From Amycolatopsis sp. A133 (lineage in GTDB: Bacteria; Actinomycetota; Actinomycetes; Mycobacteriales; Pseudonocardiaceae), in the NCBI RefSeq assembly GCF_031082405.1, contig NZ_JAVHJU010000004.1, positions 524,092 to 588,091 of the forward strand: a stretch of DNA of 64,000 bases, in the 5' to 3' direction. Under the pieces are notes generated by a model that searched no databases, was not told the origin of the DNA, and was given only the letters and a program-made list of their open reading frames with translations. Of the stretch, positions 26,434-34,652 are shown one piece after another (within the stretch, counting starts at the first letter, position 1; each line of letters begins with the position of its first letter). Made by a program: the position numbers and the translations under genes.

Positions 26434-26485
26434 TGACTTAACGGTAGGTAAGTTGTACCACAGCTCCTTACCTATCGTTAAGTCA
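26434..26485. promoter_or_regulatory. 19-bp inverted-repeat operator between monooxygenase and TetR
   Basis: The arms 26434-26452 (TGACTTAACGGTAGGTAAG) and 26467-26485 are inverted with one mismatch and a 14-bp spacer. The element fills most of the 77-bp divergent gap and is AT-rich compared with its surroundings. It is most likely the binding site of the adjacent TetR regulator, controlling both genes. Confidence 0.75.
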
Positions 26486-26499
26486 GTTATGCTGGGGGT

Positions 26500-27033
26500 G
26501 TGCCGAAACCCTCCGACACCAAGCAGCGCATCCTCGACGTCGCCCGCGACCTGTTCACCAGCCAAGGCGTGCAGCGCACCAGCCTGCAGGACATCGCCGA
26601 CCGGCTCGGCATCACCAAACCCGCGCTCTACTACCACTTCCCGTCCCGCGAAGACCTCGTCCGCAGCATCGTCCAGCCGCTGCTCGACGACGGCGAGAAA
26701 TTCCTCCTCGACCAGGAAGCCCGCGGCGACGCGCCGGTGCGCGAGCTGATCGAAGGCTTCTTCGACTTCAACTACCGGCACCGCGCCGACGTCGTCATGC
26801 TGCTGGCCGAGATGCCGACCCTGGCCGACCTCGGGCTCATCGACCGCGTCCTGGGCTGGCGGACCCGGCTCACCGAGCTGATCTGCGGCCCGTCACCCAC
26901 CCTCGAACAGCAGGCCCGAGCCATCCTGGCGCTCGGCGGGCTGCAGGACGTCTGCATGCAGTTCCCCGACGTCCCGGTCGAGCGGCTCAGGGCCGCCGCG
27001 GTCGCCGGCGCCCTCGACGCACTCGGCCGCTGA
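26500..27033 (+). CDS. TetR family repressor of the divergent monooxygenase
   Basis: 177 residues from GTG 26500. The HTH at about 8-55 contains TSLQDIADRLGITKPALYYHF and SREDLVRSIV. The compact C-terminal domain has no recognisable ligand motif. The divergent arrangement with the FAD monooxygenase and the shared operator palindrome point to local autoregulation. Confidence 0.88.
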   Translation: MPKPSDTKQRILDVARDLFTSQGVQRTSLQDIADRLGITKPALYYHFPSREDLVRSIVQPLLDDGEKFLLDQEARGDAPVRELIEGFFDFNYRHRADVVMLLAEMPTLADLGLIDRVLGWRTRLTELICGPSPTLEQQARAILALGGLQDVCMQFPDVPVERLRAAAVAGALDALGR

Positions 27034-27127
27034 AGCCGGGAAAATCCGCCGCCCGCGCGTGTCGAGAACGCGCCGCCGGCTCCGTCCCGGGGACATCAGG
27101 AGGCCACGCCCCGAGAAGGAGACCACC

Positions 27128-27619
27128 ATGCAGCCGACCGAGATCGCCGAGGTCCTCGCCAAGCCGCTCAGCCGCGAACTGCTCGCCCGCGACCTGACCC
27201 GGCTCGCCTACGTCGCCCAGGACGGCACCCCGCGCAGCATCCCCATCGCCTTCACCTGGAACGGCTCGCAGATCGTCCTGTGCACGACGAAGAACGCCCC
27301 GAAACTGCCGTCCCTGCGCGCCAACCCCGCGGTCGCCCTGACCATCGACACCGAGGTGCACCCACCCAAGATCCTGCTCCTGCGCGGCCACGCGGAACTC
27401 GACGTCGTCGACGGCATCCCGCAGGAGTACCTGCAGCTGAACGGCAGCTACGAGATGAGCCCCGAGCAACGCGTCGAGTGGGAACGCGAAGTCCGCTCGC
27501 TCTACGACGGCATGGTCCGCATCGTCATCACCCCGACCTGGGCGAAGCTCATCGACTTCGAAGAGACCCTGCCCAGCGCCGTCGAGGAACTGGTCAAGCA
27601 GCGGGCCGGCCGCGGCTAG
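27128..27619 (+). CDS. pyridoxamine 5'-phosphate oxidase-family flavin/F420-binding protein
   Basis: 163 residues of the split-barrel PPOX fold, seen in RLAYVAQDGTPRSIPIAFTW, IVLCTTKNAPKLPSLRANP and VALTIDTEVHPPKILLLRG. Such proteins bind FMN or F420 and reduce small molecules; the substrate is unknown. The ATG at 27128 follows GAAGGAG. Its stop shares the tetranucleotide CTAG with the convergent acyl-CoA dehydrogenase. Confidence 0.83.
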   Translation: MQPTEIAEVLAKPLSRELLARDLTRLAYVAQDGTPRSIPIAFTWNGSQIVLCTTKNAPKLPSLRANPAVALTIDTEVHPPKILLLRGHAELDVVDGIPQEYLQLNGSYEMSPEQRVEWEREVRSLYDGMVRIVITPTWAKLIDFEETLPSAVEELVKQRAGRG

Positions 27620-29238
27620 CGGACCACGGCGCGCTCGATGATCGCTCCCGTGTCGACGCCGGCCGGGAGCGTGCCGAACGCGATGCCCCAGTCGCCGCCG
27701 AAGCGGGAGGCGCAGAACGCGTCGGCGACCGCCGGATGACCGTGGCGGACCAGCAGCGACCCCTGCAGCACCAGCGCCATCGACTCCACCAGCCGCCGCG
27801 CCCGGTACTCGATGCCGTCGAGGTCGGTCAGCTCCTTGCGGAGCCGGTCCACGGCGTCGTCCAGCCGGGCATCGGCCCCGGCGGCCTGCTCGACCTCGGC
27901 GAAGAACGCCGCGACCGACTCCGGCTGCCGGCCCATCGCCCGCAACGCGTCCAGCGCGGCGACGTTGCCCGAACCCTCCCAGATCGACGACAGCGGCGCC
28001 TCCCGGTAGAGCCGCGGCATGCCCGACTCCTCGACGTACCCGTTGCCGCCGAAGCACTCCAGGGCCTCGGCCGCGTGCATCGGCGCCCGCTTGCACACCC
28101 AGTACTTCGACACCGCCAGCCCCAGCCGCCGGAACGCCCGCTCACCGGCGTCGCCGGGCCGGTCGCCCGCCGCGGCCAGCCGCATCGCCACCGTCGTCGC
28201 CGCTTCCGACTCGAGCACCAGGTCAGCCAGGACGTTCGCCATCAGCGGCTGGTCCACCAGCGCCTTGCCGAACGCGTGCCGGTGGGTCGCGTGGTGCACC
28301 GCGCGCACCGCGCCCAGCCGCATCCCGGACGCGCTGCCCAGCGTGCAGTCCAGCCGGGTGTTGTTGACCATCTCGATGATCGTGCGGACCCCGCGGCCCT
28401 CCTCGCCGACCAGCCAGCCCACCGCGTGGTCGTACTCGATCTCCGACGACGCGTTCGACCGGTTGCCGAGCTTGTCCTTCAGCCGCTGCAACCGGATCGG
28501 GTTGCGCGAACCGTCCGGCAGGACGCGGGGGAGCAGGAAGCACGAAAGCCCACCGGGTGCCTGCGCCAGCGTCAGGAACAGATCCGACATCGGCGCCGAG
28601 GTGAACCACTTGTGCCCGACGAGGGTGTAGCTGCCGTCCGCACTCGGGCTCGCCGTCGTCGTGTTGGCCCGGACGTCGGAACCGCCCTGCTTCTCCGTCA
28701 TCGACATGCCCGCGATCAGGCCGCGCTTGCTGCCCGGTTCGCGCAGCCCGAAGTCGTATTCGGTCGCCGCCAGCAGCGGCTCGTACCGCGCCGCCAGCTC
28801 CGGGTTCGCCCGCAACGCCGGAATCGCCGCGTACGTCATCGAAATCGGACAGCTGTGCCCGGCCTCGACCTGACCCCAGACGTAGAACTTCGCCGCCCGC
28901 GCCGCGTGCGCGCCCTCGCGGGAATCCCGCCAGGGGGTGCCGTGCAGGCCGTGCGCCACCGCGACCCCCATCAGCTCGTGCCAGTACGGGTGGAACTCCA
29001 CCTCGTCGACCCGGTGGCCGTACCGGTCGTGCGTGCGCAGCACCGGCTCGTTCTCGTTGACCAGCCGGCCCCACTCCTGCGCCTGCTCGCTCCCGGCCCG
29101 CCGGCCCAGCTCGTGCAGCTCATCGGCGACCCAGCCCGCGCCGGCCCGCTCGAGCCCGGCCAGCAGCGCCGGGTCGTCGGCGACGTCGTGCCCCGCCAGC
29201 GGCGGGACCTGGTTGGTGACCTCATGCGTGGCGGGCAT
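27616..29238 (-). CDS. acyl-CoA dehydrogenase, AidB-like
   Basis: 540 residues. The N-terminal extension (WHELMGVAVAHGLHGTPWRD, HSCPISMTYAAIPAL) and MSMTEKQGGSDVRANTT are typical of the AidB/large acyl-CoA dehydrogenase group. FTSAPMSDLFLTLAQAPGG follows, with the C-terminal FAD-binding CFGGNGYVEESGMPRLYREA. It oxidises an acyl-CoA or related flavin substrate. It overlaps the upstream TetR gene by 17 bp, so the two are co-transcribed and the enzyme is probably derepressed with its regulator. Confidence 0.9.
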   Translation of the reverse strand: MPATHEVTNQVPPLAGHDVADDPALLAGLERAGAGWVADELHELGRRAGSEQAQEWGRLVNENEPVLRTHDRYGHRVDEVEFHPYWHELMGVAVAHGLHGTPWRDSREGAHAARAAKFYVWGQVEAGHSCPISMTYAAIPALRANPELAARYEPLLAATEYDFGLREPGSKRGLIAGMSMTEKQGGSDVRANTTTASPSADGSYTLVGHKWFTSAPMSDLFLTLAQAPGGLSCFLLPRVLPDGSRNPIRLQRLKDKLGNRSNASSEIEYDHAVGWLVGEEGRGVRTIIEMVNNTRLDCTLGSASGMRLGAVRAVHHATHRHAFGKALVDQPLMANVLADLVLESEAATTVAMRLAAAGDRPGDAGERAFRRLGLAVSKYWVCKRAPMHAAEALECFGGNGYVEESGMPRLYREAPLSSIWEGSGNVAALDALRAMGRQPESVAAFFAEVEQAAGADARLDDAVDRLRKELTDLDGIEYRARRLVESMALVLQGSLLVRHGHPAVADAFCASRFGGDWGIAFGTLPAGVDTGAIIERAVVR

Positions 29239-29827
29239 CGGAACCTCCTAGAGCGCGGATGACGAACGTGCGAAGCTCGGCGACGTCACCGGCGTTGCCG
29301 CTGGTCAACGGGCCGATCAAGACCTCGGCGGCGGCGCCCACCAGCGCGGCGGCCGTCAGCCGGCCGTCCTGCGGCGGCAGCGCGCCCTGCGCCACCCCGG
29401 CGGTGACGTGCTCGGCGACCACCTCGGTGAACGCCCGCCGGAACTCCAGCCGCTCGGCGTCGATCAGCGCGTCGACCGGCTCGGCCAGCAAGGCATAGGC
29501 CTGCCTCGGGGCCTTCAGCGCGCGCTGGGCGAACGTCTCGACCACGGCCAGCACCCGTTCGGCGGGCTCACCCGGCGCCGCGGACGCCGCACGGACCGCG
29601 GCCACTTCTCGCGTCACGACCTGCCGGAACACGTGCACCACCAGATCGGCCTTGGTGGGGAAGTGCCGGTAGACGCTGCCCACGGCCACACCGGCGCGTT
29701 CGGCGACCGCGGCGACGGAGCAGCCGCTGTAGCCGTGTTCGGCCAGCTGGCGCGTCGCGGCGGCGACGATCGTCTCCCGCTGGGCGTCGAGGCGTTCCTG
29801 CACCTTCGGGGTGCGGCGGTAGGGCAC
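29222..29827 (-). CDS. TetR family regulator of the acyl-CoA dehydrogenase operon
   Basis: 201 residues with the HTH at about 25-70 (GYSGCSVAAVAERAGVAVGS, VYRHFPTKADLVV). The C-terminal domain resembles TetR members linked to acyl-CoA metabolism. A 7-9-7 palindrome lies 10-32 bp upstream of the start, which suggests autoregulation of the two-gene unit. Confidence 0.88.
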   Translation of the reverse strand: MPYRRTPKVQERLDAQRETIVAAATRQLAEHGYSGCSVAAVAERAGVAVGSVYRHFPTKADLVVHVFRQVVTREVAAVRAASAAPGEPAERVLAVVETFAQRALKAPRQAYALLAEPVDALIDAERLEFRRAFTEVVAEHVTAGVAQGALPPQDGRLTAAALVGAAAEVLIGPLTSGNAGDVAELRTFVIRALGGSDARHA

Positions 29828-29836
29828 GTCAAGAAG

Positions 29837-29859
29837 TGAAGCACTGATTCATTGCTTCA
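29837..29859. promoter_or_regulatory. palindromic operator upstream of the TetR/acyl-CoA dehydrogenase unit
   Basis: TGAAGCA (29837-29843) and TGCTTCA (29853-29859) form a perfect inverted repeat with a 9-bp spacer, immediately before the TetR start on the minus strand. Position and size fit a TetR operator. Confidence 0.5.
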
Positions 29860-29871
29860 GCAATACTCCCG

Positions 29872-30327
29872 TCAATGCTCCAGCAGCCGCTTGGCCCCCC
29901 GCACCCCGGCCTCCACGTCCGCGCGCAGCTTCCGCCGCAGCACCGGCTCCGCCAGCCAGCGCAGGGGAGCGGCGAACCCGAACGCGATCCGCCGCCGCAC
30001 CCGGATCCCGCCGTCCACCGGCACACACTCGAAGTGCGCCTCGAACGTCGAAACCCGGCGCGCGAGCCGGTTCTCCGGCCGGTCGGGCAACCGCACGTCC
30101 ACCCGCCGGCCCGGGGTCAGCGTCATCCGGGACACGACCTTCGGCCCCCGCCCCAGCCCGGGCAGCGCCGAGCGGAACCGGAATTCGGTCACGGCACCGT
30201 CGGAGCGCACCCAATCGATCCGGCCCAGCTTGCGGTCGACCTCCGCGTACCGCCGCGGGTCCATGACCAGCGCCAGGAAGGCCTCCGGAGTGCACCCCAC
30301 GGTCTCTTCCACGGTCACTTCCACCAT
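29872..30327 (-). CDS. SRPBCC-fold protein (DUF2505-like)
   Basis: 151 residues from the ATG at 30327. The START/Bet-v-1-like pattern is visible: the N-terminal VEVTVEETVGCTPEAFLALV, a central VVSRMTLTPGRRVDVRL and a C-terminal amphipathic helix LRRKLRADVEAGVRGAKRLL. Such proteins bind a hydrophobic ligand in a helix-grip cavity; the ligand is unknown. It is divergent from a TetR gene 22 bp away. Confidence 0.78.
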   Translation of the reverse strand: MVEVTVEETVGCTPEAFLALVMDPRRYAEVDRKLGRIDWVRSDGAVTEFRFRSALPGLGRGPKVVSRMTLTPGRRVDVRLPDRPENRLARRVSTFEAHFECVPVDGGIRVRRRIAFGFAAPLRWLAEPVLRRKLRADVEAGVRGAKRLLEH

Positions 30328-30349
30328 AGAAAGAGAGTAGTTTCTCACT

Positions 30350-30964
30350 ATGGCTCGAACAACCCCCGGCCTCACCCGCCGGCGCATCCTCGACGAAGCC
30401 GTCCACCTCTTCGCCACCCGCGGCTACGACGCCACCTCCGTCGCCGACATCCAGACCGCCTGCGGCCTGCACCCCGGCAGCGGCGCGCTCTACAAGCATT
30501 TCCCGTCCAAAGCCGCCGTCCTCGAGGCCGCGGTCCACGACAACCTCGCGCGCCTGACCGCCCGCACCGCCGAAACCGCCGACGCCCAGCTCCCCGACGA
30601 CCCCCGCGAAGCGCTGCGCGTGCTAGCCGACGTCGTCTGGGCCTTCATGGCCGCCGACCGCGACCTCATCCGCCTGATGATCCGCGAATTCACCGGCTTC
30701 CCGGACCTGTTCGAAGCCATGTGGCAAGCCGTCGTCGCCACCGTCTACCGCCGCGGCACCGCCTGGATCACCACCCTGCGGGACCAGGGCAAAGCCGACG
30801 TCACCGACCCGGAAGCGACCGCCGCGGTGCTCGTCGCCGCACTGACCTACTACCCGATCCTCGACGTCCTCATCGGACACACCCCGGGCGACCTCGACCC
30901 GGACCGCTTCCTCGCGGCGTGGACCGACCACGCCGTCGCCGCACTCCGGCTCACTCCCCGGTGA
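30350..30964 (+). CDS. TetR family transcriptional regulator
   Basis: 204 residues. The HTH spans about 10-58 (LFATRGYDATSVADIQTACG, SGALYKHFPSKAAVLEA). The short gap to the divergent SRPBCC gene holds an imperfect 26-bp palindrome (ATAG...CTAT, 9 of 13 pairs) that reaches the ATG and is a probable operator. The 3' end overlaps the convergent metallo-hydrolase gene by 14 bp. Confidence 0.86.
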   Translation: MARTTPGLTRRRILDEAVHLFATRGYDATSVADIQTACGLHPGSGALYKHFPSKAAVLEAAVHDNLARLTARTAETADAQLPDDPREALRVLADVVWAFMAADRDLIRLMIREFTGFPDLFEAMWQAVVATVYRRGTAWITTLRDQGKADVTDPEATAAVLVAALTYYPILDVLIGHTPGDLDPDRFLAAWTDHAVAALRLTPR

Positions 30965-31763
30965 TCAGCTGCCGGCGCTGCCGTTCGTGCACGCCGGGCA
31001 GCCAATCCCGCCCGAACGCCGCCGACGGGCCGAGCCGCGGATCACCGGAACCAGCGGCCTCGCGCAGACCGTGGACGTACGCCCGGTCCCGGTCGATCCG
31101 CGCCCGCACCTCACCGGCACCACCGACGGACCCGTGCCCGGGGACCACCACACCGACCTCGCCCGCCACGCCCTCGAACAACCGCAGCGCGGCGAGGTAG
31201 TCCTCGATCGGATCCGCGGCGCCGCTCAGGTCGAGCATCGGGATCAGGACATCGGACAGCATGTCCCCGGCGACCAGCACCCCCTGCTCCTCGATCACCA
31301 GCGCCGCGTGCCCCGGCGCGTGCGCCCGGTGCCCCACGATCCGGACTCCGGGACCGTCCCACGGAACCCGCGCCGCATCGGCAGGCAGACCGGTGACCAA
31401 GCCGAGCAGGCCCAGCGGAACCTCCTCGACGATGTCCGGCGGCATCAGCCCGGTGACCCGGGCCTTCGCCTGCGCGTCCGGCAACCGCTCCCGGACGGTC
31501 GCCGCACAGCCGGCCGTACCGTAACGCGGCACCTCACCCAACGACGGGTGCCAGAGCAGGTGATCCCAGTGCGGATGCGTGGAAAACCCCGCCACCACCG
31601 GCCGGCCCAGCTCGCGCAGGTCGTTCGCGAGGCACTCCATCTCACGGCCGAGCACCCCGGGATCGACGAGCAGCACGCCGTCCCCGCCGAGCACGACGAC
31701 GGCGTTGCTCCGGCAGAACTCGCTCTCGTGGACCAGCACACCCGCCGCGACCTGCCTCAGCAC
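30951..31763 (-). CDS. metallo-beta-lactamase-fold hydrolase
   Basis: 270 residues with the metal-binding motif STHPHWDHLLWH (variant HxHxDH), then the third ligand region APGHAALVIEEQGVLVAGD and the C-terminal VVVPGHGSVGG. This is the standard two-metal MBL fold. The substrate is not evident; relatives include lactonases and thioesterases. It is cytoplasmic by lack of a signal and forms a monocistronic unit. Confidence 0.87.
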   Translation of the reverse strand: MLRQVAAGVLVHESEFCRSNAVVVLGGDGVLLVDPGVLGREMECLANDLRELGRPVVAGFSTHPHWDHLLWHPSLGEVPRYGTAGCAATVRERLPDAQAKARVTGLMPPDIVEEVPLGLLGLVTGLPADAARVPWDGPGVRIVGHRAHAPGHAALVIEEQGVLVAGDMLSDVLIPMLDLSGAADPIEDYLAALRLFEGVAGEVGVVVPGHGSVGGAGEVRARIDRDRAYVHGLREAAGSGDPRLGPSAAFGRDWLPGVHERQRRQLITGE

Positions 31764-31814
31764 GGGGTTCCTTCCGCTCGTCGGTCACCGATCACCGCGC
31801 GACGGTACTCCGGC

Positions 31815-32378
31815 TCAAGTACCCCGCTTCACCAGCGCCACCAGATACCGGCAGGGCACCGGTCCCGGGTTCGCGAACACACAGTCCGCCGCGGCCCCCA
31901 GCTGCAGGCAGTCCCCGGCGTCCAGCTCGTGCACCTGCGCCCCCTCGTGGAACCGCAAGTGGCCCGCCAGCACCCAGATCTGCTGGTGCAGGAACGCATA
32001 CGTCCCCGACGTCAGCGGCACTTCCGCCCCCGGCGGCAGCTCCACCTCCACCAGCTCCAGCGGACGGCCGGCCGCGGGGGAGACCGACCGCCGCCGGTAC
32101 CCGGTGTCCGGATCCACCCACACCGGCTGCTCCGCCGCCCGCACCAGCCGCCGCTCGTCACCCTCGGCCCGCGCGATCAGCTCCGACAGCGTCAGGCCCA
32201 GCGCGGCCGACAGCTTCGCCAGCAATGCCGCCGTCGGCTGGACGTCACCCCGCTCGATCTTGCCGATCATCGCCCGCGACACCCCCGACCGGTCGGCGAG
32301 CGCCGCGGCCGAGAGGCCTTGAGACGTCCGGGCGGCGTGCACGGTGGCGGCCAGACGGGCAGTCAGGGGATCGGTCAT
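31815..32378 (-). CDS. XRE-family regulator with C-terminal cupin domain
   Basis: 187 residues from the ATG at 32378. The HTH at about 10-65 contains GLSAAALADRSGVSRAMIGK and IERGDVQPTAALLAKLSAAL. A cupin barrel follows at about 105-180 (LVEVELPPGAEVPL, WVLAGHLRFHEG, DAGDCLQLGA). Such regulators sense small molecules through the cupin. A TATAGT -10-like box lies about 14 bp before the ATG on the minus strand, and GACTC-n12-GAGTC (32379-32400) is a candidate self-operator. It is divergent from the acetyltransferase gene, its likely target. Confidence 0.87.
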   Translation of the reverse strand: MTDPLTARLAATVHAARTSQGLSAAALADRSGVSRAMIGKIERGDVQPTAALLAKLSAALGLTLSELIARAEGDERRLVRAAEQPVWVDPDTGYRRRSVSPAAGRPLELVEVELPPGAEVPLTSGTYAFLHQQIWVLAGHLRFHEGAQVHELDAGDCLQLGAAADCVFANPGPVPCRYLVALVKRGT

Positions 32379-32421
32379 GACTCTGGATACTATACGAGTC
32401 ATTGTGGCTACCATGTGAGCC

Positions 32422-32937
32422 ATGATCCGACACGCCACCACCCACGACGCCACCGCCTGCGCCGCCCTCTACGCGCCCTACGTCACCGACACCGCCGTCT
32501 CCTTCGAAACCGAACCACCCGACGCCGGCGAAATGGCCCGCCGCATCACCGGCGCCCACGCCTGGCTCGTCCTCGAAGACCAGGGGAGGATCGCCGGCTA
32601 CGCCTACGCCACCCGCTTCGCCGAACGCGCCGCCTACCGCTGGTCCTGCGAAACGAGCATCTACCTCGAACAAGGCCGCCGCCGCACCGGCGCCGGCCGC
32701 GCACTCTACGAAGCACTCTTCGAACGGCTGCGCGCACGCGGGTTCTGCCAAGCCTTCGCCGGCATGACCCTGCCGAACGACGCCAGCGCCGGACTCCACC
32801 GCGCCCTCGGGTTCGAGCCCGCGGGCGTCTACCGCCGCGTCGGCTGGAAGCACGGCGCCTGGCGCGACGTCGCCTGGGTCCAGAAGGACCTTCGCGCAAC
32901 TGAAGGTTGCACATCAGCGCCCGGCGAGCTAACGTGA
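32422..32937 (+). CDS. GNAT N-acetyltransferase, phosphinothricin acetyltransferase-like
   Basis: 171 residues. The Pat/Bar-type pattern is present: an N-terminal CAALYAPYVTDTAVSFETEP, ASIYL-like ETSIYLEQGRRRTGAGRALY (acetyl-CoA loop RRRTGAGRA), GFCQAFAGMTLPNDASAGLH and the C-terminal GFEPAGVYRRVGWKHGAWRD. It acetylates an amino group of a small molecule, possibly phosphinothricin or an amino acid. Its last codons contain the first of two ArsR-type operator repeats. Confidence 0.86.
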   Translation: MIRHATTHDATACAALYAPYVTDTAVSFETEPPDAGEMARRITGAHAWLVLEDQGRIAGYAYATRFAERAAYRWSCETSIYLEQGRRRTGAGRALYEALFERLRARGFCQAFAGMTLPNDASAGLHRALGFEPAGVYRRVGWKHGAWRDVAWVQKDLRATEGCTSAPGELT

Positions 32938-32957
32938 AACGCAACCAAACGTTGCAC
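32895..32957. promoter_or_regulatory. paired operators of the AHSA1-ArsR-SRPBCC operon
   Basis: Two matching sites, 32895-32912 and 32940-32957, read CGCAAC-n5-GTTGCAC, each a 5-5-5 inverted repeat inside a shared 18-bp consensus, and start 45 bp apart. They lie before the operon at 32969 that encodes an ArsR repressor. The first site is inside the 3' end of the acetyltransferase gene. Spacing of about four helical turns allows cooperative binding. Confidence 0.65.
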
Positions 32958-32968
32958 GAGGAGCAAGC

Positions 32969-33415
32969 ATGGAACACGGCACACTCGACCGCGAAATCCA
33001 CATCGACGCCACCCCCGACGTCGTCTTCGACGTCGTCAGCAGCCCCCAGCACCTCCGCGAATGGTGGCCCGACGAAGCCGAATACCCCGCCGAACCCGGG
33101 GGAGCGGGACGCATCGGCTTCGGCGGCTCCTGGGTCCAGTTCACCGTCGTCGACGCCATCCCCCCGAAACTCTTCTCCTTCCGCTGGACCCACGCCGAAG
33201 GGGAGACCGCCGCACCCGGCAACTCCTTCCTCGTCGTCTTCGAACTCGAACCCGCCGGCACCGGCACCCGCCTCCGCATGACCGAAACCGGCTTCCGCGA
33301 ACGCGGCTGGGACGAAGCCAAGATCGCCGCCGAATACACCGACCACGCCAGCGGCTGGGACCACTTCCTGCCCCGCCTGCCCGCCTACGCCGCCAAGGTC
33401 GGAGCCACCCGGTGA
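32969..33415 (+). CDS. SRPBCC protein, AHSA1/YndB type
   Basis: 148 residues of the activator-of-Hsp90-like helix-grip fold: LDREIHIDATPDVVFDVVSS, LREWWPDEAEYPAEPGG and GTGTRLRMTETGFRERGWDE. Members bind hydrophobic ligands; the function here is unknown. It is the first gene of a coupled trio with an ArsR regulator (GTGA overlap) and a second SRPBCC protein, a common actinobacterial arrangement. Confidence 0.87.
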   Translation: MEHGTLDREIHIDATPDVVFDVVSSPQHLREWWPDEAEYPAEPGGAGRIGFGGSWVQFTVVDAIPPKLFSFRWTHAEGETAAPGNSFLVVFELEPAGTGTRLRMTETGFRERGWDEAKIAAEYTDHASGWDHFLPRLPAYAAKVGATR

Positions 33416-33756
33416 GCACCACCGTCGACGACGACCTCTGGTCCGCCATCGGCGACCCCACCCGCCGCCGCATGCTCGACTTGCTGCTGAACGAGGGGAG
33501 CGGCACGGCCACCAGCCTCAGCGAACACCTTCCGGTCACCCGCCAAGCCGTCGCCAAGCACCTCGCCGTCCTCGACCGCGCCGGACTCGTGCACGCCCAC
33601 AGCGCCGGCCGTGAAAAACAGTTCCGCGTCGACGAAACCCAGCTCGCCCGCGCCGTCGCCCAGCTCGCCGACGTCGGCAACACCTGGGACGCCCGCCTGC
33701 GCCGCATCAAGCGCATCGCCGAAACCATCGAGCAAACCACCGAAAGGAACCGGTGA
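33412..33756 (+). CDS. ArsR-family winged-helix regulator
   Basis: 114 residues from GTG 33412. The winged helix is DDLWSAIGDPTRRRMLDLLL, SLSEHLPVTRQAVAKHLAVL and DRAGLVHAHSAGREKQFRVD. No metal-binding cysteines are seen, so it is of the SRPBCC-linked, non-metal type. It overlaps both neighbours by 4 bp and probably represses the operon through the two upstream repeats. Confidence 0.88.
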   Translation: MSTTVDDDLWSAIGDPTRRRMLDLLLNEGSGTATSLSEHLPVTRQAVAKHLAVLDRAGLVHAHSAGREKQFRVDETQLARAVAQLADVGNTWDARLRRIKRIAETIEQTTERNR

Positions 33757-34199
33757 AAATGGACATCCTGCACCGCATCGGCATCCACCACGCCACGCCG
33801 GACAAGGTCTACGAAGCCATCACGACGATCGACGGCCTCGCCGGCTGGTGGACCGAGAAAACCGTAGGGGACACCGAACCCGGCGGCGTCATCGCGTTCC
33901 GCTTCATCCCGGGCGGCTTCGACATGAAGGTCCTCGAACTCGACCCGGGCCGGCTCGTCCGCTGGGAGGTCGTCGACGGCCCGCCGGAGTGGATCGGCAC
34001 GACCATCCGCTGGGAACTCGAACAGCGCGGCGACTACACGATCGTCCTGTTCAAGCACGAAGACTGGCGCGAGGCGGGCGAGTTCATGCACCACTGCAGC
34101 ACCAAGTGGGCGATCTACCTGATGAGCCTCAAACAGCTTGTGGAGACCGGGGAGGGCGCTCCGGCACCGCGGGACGTGATGATCAGCGACTGGCACTGA
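33753..34199 (+). CDS. SRPBCC domain protein
   Basis: 148 residues from GTG 33753 (ATG 33759 also possible), with AAAGGAA just upstream. Its motifs are IGIHHATPDKVYEAITTIDG, LAGWWTEKTVGDTEPGG and VRWEVVDGPPEWIGT. It is a second helix-grip protein of the ArsR operon and the last gene before the dif-like site, whose left end is 5 bp after the stop codon. Confidence 0.85.
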   Translation: MKMDILHRIGIHHATPDKVYEAITTIDGLAGWWTEKTVGDTEPGGVIAFRFIPGGFDMKVLELDPGRLVRWEVVDGPPEWIGTTIRWELEQRGDYTIVLFKHEDWREAGEFMHHCSTKWAIYLMSLKQLVETGEGAPAPRDVMISDWH

Positions 34200-34203
34200 C
34201 GTT

Positions 34204-34231
34204 ACTTGACATAATGTACATTATCGGCACT
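34204..34231 (-). other. dif: candidate chromosome-dimer resolution site (dif)
   Basis: Read on the minus strand, the 28 bp form an 11-bp XerC-type arm AGTGCCGATAA, a 6-bp centre TGTACA and an 11-bp XerD-type arm TTATGTCAAGT. This is the standard 11-6-11 dif layout, and from CCGATAAT to the end it agrees with the actinobacterial dif consensus as I remember it. It is intergenic, AT-rich in GC-rich DNA and includes the palindrome ATAATGTACATTAT. In the cell, XerC and XerD bind the arms and resolve chromosome dimers at division with FtsK. Confidence 0.78.
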
Positions 34232-34652
34232 TCGTGACGTGCTGGACCGAGGGCCGAGAGGGGCGGACGAACGCAGGTCGGACTGCCTGGTTGGCGGAAG
34301 GGTTCGCTTCGCCAGGACGGCTCCTGAGAGGGTTTGCGCGATGGGCCGCCGACGGGTGAGCCTCTCGGGACGCTCTGCGGGCCGTGAGAGCATCCCCTGA
34401 AGGACGTGGACTCGAGGTCCTTCCACTCGACCCTAAAACGTCACGGTGACGAAACTGGCGGACGTTTCTGTGAGTGGATTCGCCGTCGCGGCACAGATGG
34501 CGACGCTCGATTCATGACACTGCCCGGACCCCCAGGTCGCTGACGTCAGTCGCTGTCGAACATGTGTACGCATGCCCCGCCGGGGCACTCAAGGGGCCGG
34601 AAACGGCCTCCGGAGAGTTCCGTGTCCCCCAGGGGGAAGAACCTGGGTCACA
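34232..34652. other. non-coding interval between dif and the recombinase
   Basis: No convincing gene was found in these 421 bp; the open frames here have atypical composition and no family motif. A 7-bp stem GAAGGAC/GTCCTTC (34399-34423) and the palindrome TGACGTCA-like CTGACGTCAG are the only structures seen. Composition is less GC-rich than in the flanking genes. Confidence 0.5.

Noticed and set aside
34202..34426. Small minus-strand gene between the SRPBCC gene and the recombinase
   Set aside because: Basic low-complexity product, no ribosome site, and it would read across the dif-like site.
34240..34440. A tRNA or small structured RNA gene near dif
   Set aside because: No cloverleaf with a T-loop consensus could be drawn; only a 7-bp hairpin is present.
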